Numbered from the stretch's first letter, positions 34,698 to 43,352 are shown. The stretch is 58,860 nucleotides of DNA from an uncultured Lachnospiraceae bacterium (GCA_947174505.1 CAMWJF010000022.1:1-58860); one strand, 5' to 3'. Program-made: numbers and translations. The notes: generated by a model not told the origin, from the sequence alone.

Positions 34698-34831
34698 CCT
34701 TCCTTTCTCTGCTCTATTCCGTGGTATATCAGCAGCTCCATGGCATATGCCAAATACCTATTGTGCAGCCGTCGTCTGATTGCCCGGATGAATCGGCGGT
34801 CGCTTTATACTTTTATGATACGCCCTTAATG

Positions 34832-34851
34832 TTGACATCTTATGTCAGGTT
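34832..34851. promoter_or_regulatory. Operator-like palindrome before the ClbS/DfsB-like gene
   Basis: TGACA-TCTTA-TGTCA followed by GGTT. It overlaps the TGA stop of the WYL regulator. A sequence matching it at 16 of 20 positions lies at 35781-35800, in the regulator promoter. It is a probable WYL-regulator binding site. Confidence 0.6.
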
Positions 34852-35741
34852 CTGTTTTTTTCATAAATCTTTTTCGCCTGCCGCGCAATCTCTTCCCGCA
34901 GATAAACCGGAGCAAGGATCTCCACCTGTGTCCCGAAGGACAAAAGAAAACTAATCAGCCACGCACCCTCCGGCATTCTGGCAGAAGCGATCAAATCCCC
35001 GTTCTCCTGCCTCTCTATCTGATTTCCGTCAAACTCGTCGTAAACCCGGTACGCCATTTCCTCCGGAAAGCGGAGCTTAATCAGCGGGAAATCGCCCTCC
35101 AGGTCATCCGAATCCTCAGGAAAACTACGCCGCGTAAAACGATCCTCCAAAAGCGTCAGTTCCAAAATACGGTTCAGCTTAAAAGTCCGCATATCCTGCT
35201 TTTCTTCACAGAACGCCTTCAAATACCACGCTTTTGCCTTGTAGACCAGTTTATGCGGCTGCACGGTCCGTTCTCCCACCGCCCCGTCCGCACCGGCATA
35301 GCGGATTCTCACATGTCTGCAGTGAATCACAGCGGTTTTCAAAAGCGCAAACTTTTCCCTGTCAAACCCCTGATTGCCCCATCGGGAAAAATCCACCTCA
35401 AGCCAGTTCTCCAAGGGAAGCTGAAACAGGGCGGAAAGCTTCTGTAAGGTCTGGCTCTCGCTGATATTCCGGGTAATATTGATGCTCTGCAGCGCCGCAA
35501 GAATCTCCTGCTTTTCCTCCCCCGACAGCACGGCATGATCCAGAACAAAATCATGCATCAGCCGGATGCCCCCGTTTCTGCCCGCTTCCGCATAGATGGG
35601 AATCCCCGCCCCGCTCAGTGCGTCGATGTCCCTGTAAATTGTCCTGACAGACACCTCAAAGCGCGCCGCCAGCTCCGGGGCGGTAGCCTGTCCCTTATCC
35701 AACAAGTAATATACAATCTGAAACAATCTGCTCTCCTGCAT
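34845..35741 (-). CDS. WYL-domain transcriptional regulator (YafY/DeoR-type)
   Basis: 298 residues. The N-terminal winged helix-turn-helix (LFQIVYYLLDKGQATAPELA, SVRTIYRDIDALSGAGIPI) is followed by a WYL domain (about 140-215, RTVQPHKLVYKAKAWYLKAF) and a WCX-like end (residues 220-295). WYL domains sense nucleic-acid-like or small ligands, and such regulators often control stress or defence genes. A matching palindrome appears at both ends of its gene, so it probably regulates itself and the downstream ClbS/DfsB-like and radical SAM genes. Ribosome site GGAGGAAA. Confidence 0.9.
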   Translation of the reverse strand: MQESRLFQIVYYLLDKGQATAPELAARFEVSVRTIYRDIDALSGAGIPIYAEAGRNGGIRLMHDFVLDHAVLSGEEKQEILAALQSINITRNISESQTLQKLSALFQLPLENWLEVDFSRWGNQGFDREKFALLKTAVIHCRHVRIRYAGADGAVGERTVQPHKLVYKAKAWYLKAFCEEKQDMRTFKLNRILELTLLEDRFTRRSFPEDSDDLEGDFPLIKLRFPEEMAYRVYDEFDGNQIERQENGDLIASARMPEGAWLISFLLSFGTQVEILAPVYLREEIARQAKKIYEKNRT

Positions 35742-35780
35742 GCCATTTCCTCCTTCCCCGGAAAGAATAACGCATAAATA

Positions 35781-35830
35781 CTGACACCATATGTCGGGTT
35801 TATTATATCTGTTTTCTCAACAGAGGTAAA
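35781..35830 (-). promoter_or_regulatory. Promoter and operator-like site of the WYL regulator gene
   Basis: Minus strand: -35-like TTTACC (35825-35830), 17 bases, TATAAT (35802-35807). TGACA-CCATA-TGTCG (35782-35796) lies immediately downstream of the -10, where bound regulator would block transcription. Confidence 0.55.
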
Positions 35831-35902
35831 CCTCTGCCCGATCCGATTGCCCCTTACCATATATATCACTCCGGCAGCCTTGTCCTATATATGATCCTGC
35901 GC

Positions 35903-35930
35903 AAAAAAGGCAGGAGATTTCTCCCCTGCC
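35903..35930 (-). terminator. Terminator after nrdG
   Basis: GGCAGG / CCTGCC stem with inner GA/TC pairs, followed by six T on the minus strand, about 20 bases after the nrdG stop. Confidence 0.8.
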
Positions 35931-35951
35931 GCCGCTGTCTCCTATTTATTT

Positions 35952-36485
35952 CTATCTGCCCTCTCCATCCTCCCACAGCACGGTCTTCCCCTGCCGCAAA
36001 GACTCCTGCACATCAATGATCCGCTGATTCTCCGATCCCCGGAACCGAAGGCTGATGTTTTTCCGGTCCATGATAAATTCTCCGTCCACGATTACGTCCA
36101 GATAAGACAGAAACGCCTCCATCCCCTCCCACTGCGCGCAGAATTTCTCCAGAAGATCCGCCTCAAACAGATAGCCCGTATAGCACCAGATATTTTTCTG
36201 CGGATACGCCTCTTTCACCGCACGCAGAAGCGGCAGAAGCGCCTGCCTGTTACCGGGTTCCAGCGGCTCTCCGCCAAGCAGCGTAAGCCCCGCGATATAA
36301 TCCGGTGATAGCGCCTCAAGTATCTCGTCCGTTACCGCATCTGTAAAGGGTGTCCCGTACTGAAAATCCCATGTCTCGGGATTGAAGCAGCCTTCACAGC
36401 GGTGGGTGCAGCCGCTGACAAAAAGCGCCACCCGCACCCCCGGTCCGTCCGCGATATCGTGTTTTTTAATAACCGAATAATACAT
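35952..36485 (-). CDS. nrdG: Anaerobic ribonucleoside-triphosphate reductase activating protein
   Basis: 177 residues. The radical SAM motif CTHRCEGCFNPETW (Cx3Cx2C) near residue 25 and the GLTLLGGEPLEPGN segment identify NrdG, which uses SAM and a 4Fe-4S cluster to put a glycyl radical on NrdD. It is downstream of nrdD in the same operon, separated by a family 1 repeat, and followed by a terminator. Start ATG at 36485; GGAGAA lies upstream. Confidence 0.96.
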   Translation of the reverse strand: MYYSVIKKHDIADGPGVRVALFVSGCTHRCEGCFNPETWDFQYGTPFTDAVTDEILEALSPDYIAGLTLLGGEPLEPGNRQALLPLLRAVKEAYPQKNIWCYTGYLFEADLLEKFCAQWEGMEAFLSYLDVIVDGEFIMDRKNISLRFRGSENQRIIDVQESLRQGKTVLWEDGEGR

Positions 36486-36502
36486 ACCATTCTCCGCTGT
36501 AT

Positions 36503-36557
36503 CCGAGGCCGCGAAGCGGTCCTCGCAGAGTTAATTTGCGAAGCAAATTTACTCTTG
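36503..36557 (-). repeat. Family 1 repeat, nrdD-nrdG copy
   Basis: A single unit homologous to the tandem array at 19483-19725. First hairpin: CGAGGCCGC-GAA-GCGGTCCTCG. Second: AGAGTTAATTTGC-GAA-GCAAATTTACTCT. Compared with the last unit of the tandem array, stem positions change in pairs (CTGC/GCAG to CCGC/GCGG; TTCC/GGAA to TTTGC/GCAAA). On the minus strand it starts at the nrdD stop codon. Confidence 0.8.
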
Positions 36558-38720
36558 TTATAGATGAAGAACTCTCTCCTTAATCTCCTGCGTGCGCCCC
36601 TGATTCCAGAACTGCGTCCCGATATAGCCGCAGGTACGCCTCGCCACATTCATCCTGTTCTGGTCAGTATTGCCGCAGTTAGGGCACTTCCAGACAAGCT
36701 TCCCGTCCGTGTCCTCCACGATCCTGATCTCCCCATGGTAATCGCAGGCCTGACAGTAATCGCTCTTGGTATTTAATTCCGCATACATGATATTGTCATA
36801 AATATACTGCATCAGGGACAGTACCGCCTCCAGATTGTTTTCCATGTTCGGCACTTCCACATAGCTGATCGCGCCGCCCGGGGAGAGCTCCTGGAACTGT
36901 GCCTCAAACTTCAGCTTATCAAAAGCGTTGATTTCCTCCGTCACATGCACATGATAGCTGTTCGTGATATAATTGCGATCCGTCACGCCCTCAATCAGAC
37001 CGAAACGCTTCTGCAGACATTTCGCAAACTTATAGGTGGTTGACTCTAAAGGCGTGCCGTAAAGACTGAAATCAATGTTCGTCTCTTCCCGCCACTCTTT
37101 GCAGGCATGATTCAAGTACTGCATCACCTTCAAGGCAAAAGCCGTCGCTTCAGGATCGGTATGGCTTTTTCCCGTCATATAGCGGGTGCACTCACAAAGC
37201 CCCGCATACCCGAGCGATATGGTGGAATAACCGCCGTAGAGAAGCTTATCGATCTTCTCCCCCTTTTTCAGTCTGGCAAGCGCCCCGTTCTGCCACAGGA
37301 TTGGCGCCACATCGGAGAGCGTCCCCTTAAGTCTGTTATGCCGCGCCATCAGCGCCCGCCTGCACAGCTCCAGCCGCTCGTCCATAATTTCCCAGAAACG
37401 CTCTGTGTTTTGCCCCGAGGAGCAGGCCACATCCACCAGATTTAAGGTGACCACACCCTGATTGAATCTGCCGTAAAACTTTGGCTGGTCATTTTCATCG
37501 TGGTACACGGTAAGGAAAGAACGGCATCCCATACAGGTATAGCAGTTGCCGTCCTTTAACTGCCTCATAACCTTTTCCGAAATATAGTCTGGAACCATTC
37601 GTCTGGACGTGCACTCTGCCGCCAGCTTCGTCAGATACCAGTATTTGGTGCCCTCGCGGACATTATCCTCCTCAAGCACGTAGATCAGCTTCGGGAAGGC
37701 CGGGGTAATATAGACCCCCTTCTCATTCTTCACACCCTGAATCCGCTGATTTAGCATCTCCTCTATAATCATCGCCAGATCGTCCCGCAGACGCCCCTCC
37801 GGCACCTCATCAATATACATAAAAACCGTGATAAAAGGCGCCTGTCCGTTGGTGGTCATCAGCGTGATCACCTGATACTGGATGATCTGCACACCCTGCT
37901 TAATCTCGTCTTTCACGCGCCGCTCCGCAATGGCATTGATCTGTTCCTCCGTAGCGCTTACGCCCATCTCCTCCATCTCCGCCCGCACCTTCCTGCGGAA
38001 CTTTTCCCGGCTCACATTCACAAAAGGGGCCAGATGGGACAGGGAGATGCTCTGTCCGCCGTACTGACAGCTTGCAATCTGCGCGATGCTCTGTGTCGCC
38101 ACATTACAGGCCGTCGAGAAACTCTTCGGCGTGTCGATCATCGTCTCACTGATTACCGTACCGTTCTGCAGCATATCCTCTAGATTGACCAGACAGCAGT
38201 TGTGCATATGCTGGGCAAAATAGTCCGCGTCATGGAAATGAATCACGCCCTGCTCATGCGCTTCCACGATATCCGGCGCAAGCAGGAACCGCCTGGTGAT
38301 ATCCTTGCTCACTTCCCCCGCCATGTAATCCCTCTGCACACTGTTGACCGTGGGATTTTTATTGGAATTTTCCTGTTTTACTTCTTCGTTATTACACTCC
38401 AGAAGACTTAAAATCTGCTCATCCGTGGAGTTGGATTTACGCACAAGCGCTCTCTTATAACGGTAAGTGATATAGTTTCTGGAGATGGTGTAAGCCCGGT
38501 ACTTCATGAGCTGGTTCTCCACCATATCTTGAATCTCCTCCACGCTGGGAGCCCTTCTCATCTCCTCGCAGTGGTCAGCCACTACAGAAGCAATCTCATC
38601 AATTTCTTCCTCTGTCAGCCGGTCCTCCTCCTGTACGCTGTTGTTTGCCTTTTTAATGGCCGCTATGATCTTCTTCAGGTCAAAGTTAACCTCCACGCCG
38701 CTTCTCTTGATAATCTTCAT
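36558..38720 (-). CDS. nrdD: Anaerobic ribonucleoside-triphosphate reductase
   Basis: 720 residues. An ATP-cone (about 1-95, IIKRSGVEVNFDLKKIIAAI) controls activity. The catalytic barrel includes CMGCRSFLTVYHDE. The C terminus carries a zinc site (CQACDYHGE and CPNCGNTDQ) and the glycyl radical motif RRTCGYIGTQ with Gly698. It makes deoxyribonucleotides without oxygen, so the organism grows anaerobically. Two NrdR-like boxes lie upstream at 38751-38798. It forms an operon with nrdG. Confidence 0.97.
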   Translation of the reverse strand: MKIIKRSGVEVNFDLKKIIAAIKKANNSVQEEDRLTEEEIDEIASVVADHCEEMRRAPSVEEIQDMVENQLMKYRAYTISRNYITYRYKRALVRKSNSTDEQILSLLECNNEEVKQENSNKNPTVNSVQRDYMAGEVSKDITRRFLLAPDIVEAHEQGVIHFHDADYFAQHMHNCCLVNLEDMLQNGTVISETMIDTPKSFSTACNVATQSIAQIASCQYGGQSISLSHLAPFVNVSREKFRRKVRAEMEEMGVSATEEQINAIAERRVKDEIKQGVQIIQYQVITLMTTNGQAPFITVFMYIDEVPEGRLRDDLAMIIEEMLNQRIQGVKNEKGVYITPAFPKLIYVLEEDNVREGTKYWYLTKLAAECTSRRMVPDYISEKVMRQLKDGNCYTCMGCRSFLTVYHDENDQPKFYGRFNQGVVTLNLVDVACSSGQNTERFWEIMDERLELCRRALMARHNRLKGTLSDVAPILWQNGALARLKKGEKIDKLLYGGYSTISLGYAGLCECTRYMTGKSHTDPEATAFALKVMQYLNHACKEWREETNIDFSLYGTPLESTTYKFAKCLQKRFGLIEGVTDRNYITNSYHVHVTEEINAFDKLKFEAQFQELSPGGAISYVEVPNMENNLEAVLSLMQYIYDNIMYAELNTKSDYCQACDYHGEIRIVEDTDGKLVWKCPNCGNTDQNRMNVARRTCGYIGTQFWNQGRTQEIKERVLHL

Positions 38721-38750
38721 GAAATAGCTCCCCCATATTTCTGCTGATAT

Positions 38751-38798
38751 ACCACATGATGTATGTCATATCCACGATGCATGTACTACATATTGTAC
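38751..38798 (-). promoter_or_regulatory. Pair of NrdR-like boxes upstream of nrdD
   Basis: Two 16-bp boxes, 38751-38766 and 38783-38798, separated by exactly 16 bp, so their centres are about three helical turns apart, as NrdR requires. The distal one, GTACAATATGTAGTAC on the minus strand, is a full palindrome close to the NrdR consensus; the proximal, ACATACATCATGTGGT, is weaker. Confidence 0.65.
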
Positions 38799-38885
38799 CA
38801 TGCAAAAATATTATGTCAAGCTATAGCGGCGTATAAATTTAAACTTTTTAACGGCAGGATACATATATACATTTCCCATTGCGGC

Positions 38886-39527
38886 TCAGGGCAGCACCTT
38901 AACCAGAAGCAGCCGCCCCCTTCGCACCGACACCTCCGCAATCCTGCCGGGAAGCGTCTCATTACTGATACCGTACTGATACTCGCATGTAATTTCCGCA
39001 TCTTCCAGCGGATACTTGGCATTTCTAATCGTAATCCCCTGCGCAGTTCCCGAAATATTCAAAAGAGAAAAGAACGCATACCGGCCGCTGATCTGTACCG
39101 GGAGTTCCGAGACAATCTCCAGCTCTGAATAATCATCTACTGCTGCCGCGGTTTTTCCCTGTGCATGCAGCATCAGCAACAGAGACACATTCCCCAGGGT
39201 GTGATCCAGCCGCCCGCCGATGACCCCTACCAGCAGGAATTCCTGAAATCCCCGGGCCAGCGCCTCCTTCACTGCGAACACGGTATCCGTGTCGTCCTTC
39301 TCACATGGGAGAACGATGGTTTCCGTCTCCAGATGCGGGTTTTCATAAGAATCAAAATCCCCCACAATCAAGTCCGGAACAATCCCCAGCCCCTCCCTGT
39401 GCTTCAAACCGCTGTCGCAGCAGACATAAAAGTCATCTGCCCGCAGACAGGCACGAATATGGTCATACCGTCCGATATCCGCTCCGCCAATTACTACACA
39501 TCGTCTCAGATTCTCCACCCCCGTCAC
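38886..39527 (-). CDS. thiN: Thiamine pyrophosphokinase
   Basis: 213 residues. The N-terminal VVIGGADIGRYDHIRACLRA, the middle ICDSGLKHREGLGIVPDLIV-like stretch and DDTDTVFAVKEALARGF, followed by GVIGGRLDHTLGNVSLLL, match the thiamin pyrophosphokinase fold. It transfers pyrophosphate from ATP to thiamine to form the cofactor TPP, used here also by IlvB. A gap with no other recognised gene separates it from nrdD; it lies downstream of the tRNA-Thr transcript. Confidence 0.93.
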   Translation of the reverse strand: MTGVENLRRCVVIGGADIGRYDHIRACLRADDFYVCCDSGLKHREGLGIVPDLIVGDFDSYENPHLETETIVLPCEKDDTDTVFAVKEALARGFQEFLLVGVIGGRLDHTLGNVSLLLMLHAQGKTAAAVDDYSELEIVSELPVQISGRYAFFSLLNISGTAQGITIRNAKYPLEDAEITCEYQYGISNETLPGRIAEVSVRRGRLLLVKVLP

Positions 39528-39557
39528 ACAATCTCCCCTGCTATTTTATTTCTACGC

Positions 39558-39585
39558 AAAAGGCTCCGCATCAGCGGAGCCTTTT
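39558..39585. terminator. Bidirectional terminator after tRNA-Thr
   Basis: Perfect 12-bp stem AAAAGGCTCCGC / GCGGAGCCTTTT with a 4-nt loop; T-runs on either strand. It starts three bases after the tRNA 3' end on the minus strand. Confidence 0.9.
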
Positions 39586-39588
39586 CAA

Positions 39589-39660
39589 GCTGGAAAAGGG
39601 ACTCGAACCCTCGACCTACTGATTACGAATCAGTTGCGCTACCGACTGCGCTATTCCAGC
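39589..39660 (-). tRNA. tRNA-Thr (anticodon CGT)
   Basis: A 72-nt cloverleaf: acceptor GCTGGAA / TTCCAGC, D arm GCGC...GCGC, anticodon stem ACTGA/TCAGT with loop TTCGTAA (anticodon CGT at 39625-39627), T arm GAGGG-TTCGAGT-CCCTT. No encoded CCA. It reads the ACG threonine codon. A consensus promoter lies upstream and a strong terminator downstream, so it is a single-gene unit. Confidence 0.97.
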
Positions 39661-39680
39661 ATAACCTTACAACAATGACT

Positions 39681-39709
39681 ATTATATGATGGAATGAGTC
39701 ATTTTGCAA
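39681..39709 (-). promoter_or_regulatory. Sigma-A promoter of tRNA-Thr
   Basis: Minus strand: TTGCAA (39704-39709), 17-base spacer, TATAAT (39681-39686), about 20 bases before the tRNA 5' end. Confidence 0.85.
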
Positions 39710-39759
39710 GAGATTTTTTCAGAAATTCTATCAGGAATATTCTAACGGACAAATATCTG

Positions 39760-40644
39760 TCAGCTTTCCCTCATATGCACATCCATCTGCGGGAAGGGTA
39801 TCCCGATCCCTGCCTCGTCCAGCGCATACTTTACCGCTTCCATCAGCCGCCATCTGGTCTCCCAGAAATTTTCATTGGCGCTGTAGCAGCGCACATCCAG
39901 AATTACTGCACTGTCCGCCAGCTCTTCCACAAACACCCGCTTCTCCTCATCCTGTAAAACCCCGGGATCCTCGTCCAGCACCCGGAGAAGCGCTTCCTTT
40001 GCCCTGCGGATATCCGACGCATAGGAAATACCCACCCTGATATCCATCCTGCGGTTGCCTATCGTGCTCATATTCAGAATATTGCCGTTTGCCAGTTCTC
40101 CGTTCGGCACGACGACCATGTGACGGTCCGGCGTGATCAGTCTGGTATAAAAAAGCTGCACGTCCTCCACCGTTCCCTCATTGCCTGCCGCGTCCAAGAT
40201 ATAATCCCCGAGCTTAAAAGGCTTTAAGAGCAGGATCAGCACGCCTCCCGCGAAATTGGAAAGGCTTCCCTGTACCGCCAGACCAATGGCCACACCTGCG
40301 GAACCGACCAGCGCCACCACACTGGTGGCGTCCAGTCCGAAGGAAGATGCGATCATAAAGAGCAGCAGGATGTAGAGTACCGTTTTGACAAGTGAGTCCA
40401 AAAAGCGGCTTACGCCCACATCCACATTTCGCCGCTCGAAGGATTTCCGAAGGATCCTCCGCACCAGCTTGATGAGCTGGACGCCGATAAAAAACACAAC
40501 CAGCGCCAAAAGCACCCTGACGCCCAGACGGATCAGCTTATCCGGCAGTTCCTGCAGATACCGCTCAATCAGCCCTACATTCAGCTCATCCGACGCAATA
40601 TACTCGATTTCCTTAAGCTGCCCTTCCACTACCTGCTCTTCCAT
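39760..40644 (-). CDS. Small-conductance mechanosensitive channel (MscS family)
   Basis: 294 residues with an unusual hydrophilic N terminus, then three membrane helices (about 40-135) including the pore helix ALVGSAGVAIGLAVQGSLSN, and a C-terminal soluble beta domain (LGDYILDAAGNEGTVEDVQL, TPDRHMVVVPNGELANGNIL). It opens under membrane tension to release osmolytes. It starts 18 bases after the branching enzyme gene, so it is in the same transcript; a functional link to glycogen is not obvious. Confidence 0.93.
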   Translation of the reverse strand: MEEQVVEGQLKEIEYIASDELNVGLIERYLQELPDKLIRLGVRVLLALVVFFIGVQLIKLVRRILRKSFERRNVDVGVSRFLDSLVKTVLYILLLFMIASSFGLDATSVVALVGSAGVAIGLAVQGSLSNFAGGVLILLLKPFKLGDYILDAAGNEGTVEDVQLFYTRLITPDRHMVVVPNGELANGNILNMSTIGNRRMDIRVGISYASDIRRAKEALLRVLDEDPGVLQDEEKRVFVEELADSAVILDVRCYSANENFWETRWRLMEAVKYALDEAGIGIPFPQMDVHMRES

Positions 40645-40661
40645 ACCGCCTCCGTGTCGCT

Positions 40662-43289
40662 TTACTTATTTTCCGCCTCTTTTTTCTCTGCGGCTGATTT
40701 CCTCGCCGGTGTTTTCTTCACAGCAGCCTTCGCTCCTGTTTTCGCTCCGGCCTTTGTTCCGGCCGCCGCCTTCGGCTCTCTCTTCGCATCCCCGGACTTC
40801 TTCGCTGCCGTTTTCGGCTTCTTCGTCAGTTCCTGCAGCTTCTGCGCCGCAGCCGCAGCCGCTTTCTCCAACACCTCTGCGGCCTTCGCGCTTTCTCTGG
40901 CTTCGGCCGCCGCCCGCTTCGCCAGTTCCTTCGCCTCCGCCGCAGCGCGCTTCGCCTGCTCCCTGGCCTCAGCCGCAGCCTGTGCCGTGCGCTCTGCCTC
41001 CTCTTGGGCCAGTCGTCTTTCCTCCGCTTCCTTCGCCAGACGTCTTTCCTCCTCGCGTCTGCGCTCGATCTCATCTTTCTCCTCCTTTGTATAAGGTGTA
41101 TAGGAGAAAATGCTGATGCTCAAAGGTGCGCTCACCATATCAATGGCATAGGGCTTGCCATCCCACTCCATCTCCAGCGTCTCACAGACTGCCGTATTCA
41201 TTATGCCGCTGCCACCGTATGCCGGATCATCCGTATTAAAGACCTCACGGTACTTTCCCTCACAGGGCACGCCCACCCGGAATTCCTGTCTCGCGTCGGC
41301 AAAGTTTGCCACCACCACAAGCATATCCTTTACATCGTCCGTCTTTCTGATATATGACAGCATACAGGCGTTCGGCGTAATGCAGTTGATCCACTCAAAG
41401 CCTTCCCAGGAAGTGTCCTTCTCATAAAGGGCCGGGGAAGAAACGTAAAACTTATTTAAATCCGCCACCATCTGGTTTAGCTTTTTGTGATCCGCATGCT
41501 CCAAAAGCCCCCACTCTACAGCCCGCTTTTCATTAAACTCATTGTATTCCCCGATGTCCTGCCCCATAAAGAGAAGCTTCTTGCCCGGATGGGTCATATG
41601 ATAAGCATAGGTCAGGCGCAGATTGGCAAACTGCTTCTCCCGCTCTCCCGGCATCCTTCCAAGGAGCGTGCCCTTGCCGTGCACCACCTCGTCGTGGGAC
41701 AGCACCAGCATAAACTTCTCGCTGTAAGCGTAGATCATGCTGAAAGTCAGTTCATTGTGCCTCCCCGAACGGAAAAAGGGATCTGTCGTGATGTAGCCCA
41801 GATAATCGTTCATAAAGCCCATATTCCATTTCAGGTCGAAGCCCAGACCGTCCTCGTCCAGAGCGCCCGTGATCTTCGGCCACGCTGTGGACTCCTCCGC
41901 AATCATCAGCACACCGGGATTGCGTTTTTTCATAATAGAATTTAAGTGCTTTAAAAGCTCCACCGCCTCCAGATTTTCATGGCCGCCGTAGATGTTTGCC
42001 ACCCACTCTCCGTCGTTCTTCCCATAATCCAGATAAAGCATGGACGCCACCGCATCGATGCGGATTCCGTCTGCGTGGTATTTTTCCACCCAGTACAGCG
42101 CATTGGCAATCAAATAATTACTCACCTGCGGACGTCCGTAATTATAAATCAGTGTACCCCAGTGCGGATGGAAGCCCTGTCTCGGATCCTGATGCTCATA
42201 CAGGCAAGTGCCGTCAAACCCTGACAGGCCGTAGGTATCCCGCGGGAAATGTGCGGGCACCCAGTCCAGAATCACGCCGATCCCCGCCCTGTGCATCTCA
42301 TCCATAAAGTACATAAAGTCCTCCGGCGTACCGTAACGGGCCGTGGGCGCATAGTAGCCGATCACCTGATATCCCCACGACTCATCCAGCGGATGCTCCA
42401 TCACCGGCATCAGCTCGATGTGGGTATACCCCATCTTTTTCACGTAGTCGATAATCTTCGGCGCAAGCTCCCTGTAAGTGAAAAACTCCCTGCCGTCAGA
42501 AGGCTTTTCGAAGGAGCCCAGATAGAGCTCATACACGCTCATGGGCTTATCTTCCGTCTGCAGCGCCGCGCGTTCCTTCATCCACTTTCCGTCCTTCCAT
42601 GAAAAGGCCGTGATATCCCGCACCACAGAAGCACTCTCCGGCCGCATCTGCGCCCCGAAGCCGTAAGGATCCGCCTTCATAAACACCAGACCGCTCTTTG
42701 CCTTAATCTCAAATTTATAGCAGTCTCCCTCTTTCACATCAGGAATAAATATCTCAAAAATACCGGAATCCCAGAGCCGTCTCATCTGGTGGACCCTGCC
42801 GTCCCAACCGTTAAAGTCACCGACCACACTGACACGCAGGGCGTTCGGTGCCCAGACTGCAAAGGACGTGCCCGCGATCCCGTCCACAACCTGCGGATGT
42901 GCCCCCAGCTTCTCATAAATGCCGTAGTGGATACCCGCATCAAATTTTTCCGTATCCTGTCTGGTAATCTGCGGCGCAAAATTATAAGCGTCCCGCATCT
43001 TTTTCAGACTGCCGTTTGGCGCTTCCACCACATACTCATAAGCAGGAACCGTCTTTCCCGACAGAAGCAGGGAAAAATATCCCTCCTCGTCAGCCTCCTC
43101 CATCCGATAACTCTTGTCTCCATCCAAAAGCTGCAGACGCACGCTCTTCGCCCCCGGCTGGAAAGTCTGCACAAGCACCGAACCTCCTGTCACATGTGCA
43201 CCGAGAACCTCATGCGGGTTATCCGATTCCGAGTAGACAATCTCCTCAACTTTTGCCCAGTTCATCAGCTTATATAACTTCTTATTCAT
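40662..43289 (-). CDS. glgB: 1,4-alpha-glucan branching enzyme with a Lys/Ala-rich C-terminal tail
   Basis: 875 residues. Residues 1-733 are a typical GlgB: N-terminal CBM48 domains (about 20-230), a GH13 barrel with the nucleophile in DGIRIDAVASML, acid in LMIAEEST and LVLSHDEVVHGKGTL, and a beta-sandwich ending SIFSYTPY. It makes alpha-1,6 branches in glycogen. The remaining 142 residues are anomalous: a charged helix (TKEEKDEIERRREEERRLA) that passes into Ala/Lys repeats like those of histone H1 (KKPKTAAKKSGDAK, KTGAKAAVKKTPARK). I know no normal GlgB with such a tail. DUF1015 precedes it and mscS follows. Confidence 0.95.
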   Translation of the reverse strand: MNKKLYKLMNWAKVEEIVYSESDNPHEVLGAHVTGGSVLVQTFQPGAKSVRLQLLDGDKSYRMEEADEEGYFSLLLSGKTVPAYEYVVEAPNGSLKKMRDAYNFAPQITRQDTEKFDAGIHYGIYEKLGAHPQVVDGIAGTSFAVWAPNALRVSVVGDFNGWDGRVHQMRRLWDSGIFEIFIPDVKEGDCYKFEIKAKSGLVFMKADPYGFGAQMRPESASVVRDITAFSWKDGKWMKERAALQTEDKPMSVYELYLGSFEKPSDGREFFTYRELAPKIIDYVKKMGYTHIELMPVMEHPLDESWGYQVIGYYAPTARYGTPEDFMYFMDEMHRAGIGVILDWVPAHFPRDTYGLSGFDGTCLYEHQDPRQGFHPHWGTLIYNYGRPQVSNYLIANALYWVEKYHADGIRIDAVASMLYLDYGKNDGEWVANIYGGHENLEAVELLKHLNSIMKKRNPGVLMIAEESTAWPKITGALDEDGLGFDLKWNMGFMNDYLGYITTDPFFRSGRHNELTFSMIYAYSEKFMLVLSHDEVVHGKGTLLGRMPGEREKQFANLRLTYAYHMTHPGKKLLFMGQDIGEYNEFNEKRAVEWGLLEHADHKKLNQMVADLNKFYVSSPALYEKDTSWEGFEWINCITPNACMLSYIRKTDDVKDMLVVVANFADARQEFRVGVPCEGKYREVFNTDDPAYGGSGIMNTAVCETLEMEWDGKPYAIDMVSAPLSISIFSYTPYTKEEKDEIERRREEERRLAKEAEERRLAQEEAERTAQAAAEAREQAKRAAAEAKELAKRAAAEARESAKAAEVLEKAAAAAAQKLQELTKKPKTAAKKSGDAKREPKAAAGTKAGAKTGAKAAVKKTPARKSAAEKKEAENK

Positions 43290-43352
43290 AAACAGCCCCT
43301 GCCTTTCTGTTTTTATTTCTTATACCATTTTAAAGCCAAGCGGCCTGCGCCC

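Noticed and set aside
40385..41116. Plus-strand ORF rich in Pro and Ser opposite the glgB tail
   Set aside because: It is the complement of the low-complexity Lys/Ala coding region; no ribosome site, and the composition follows from the repeat.
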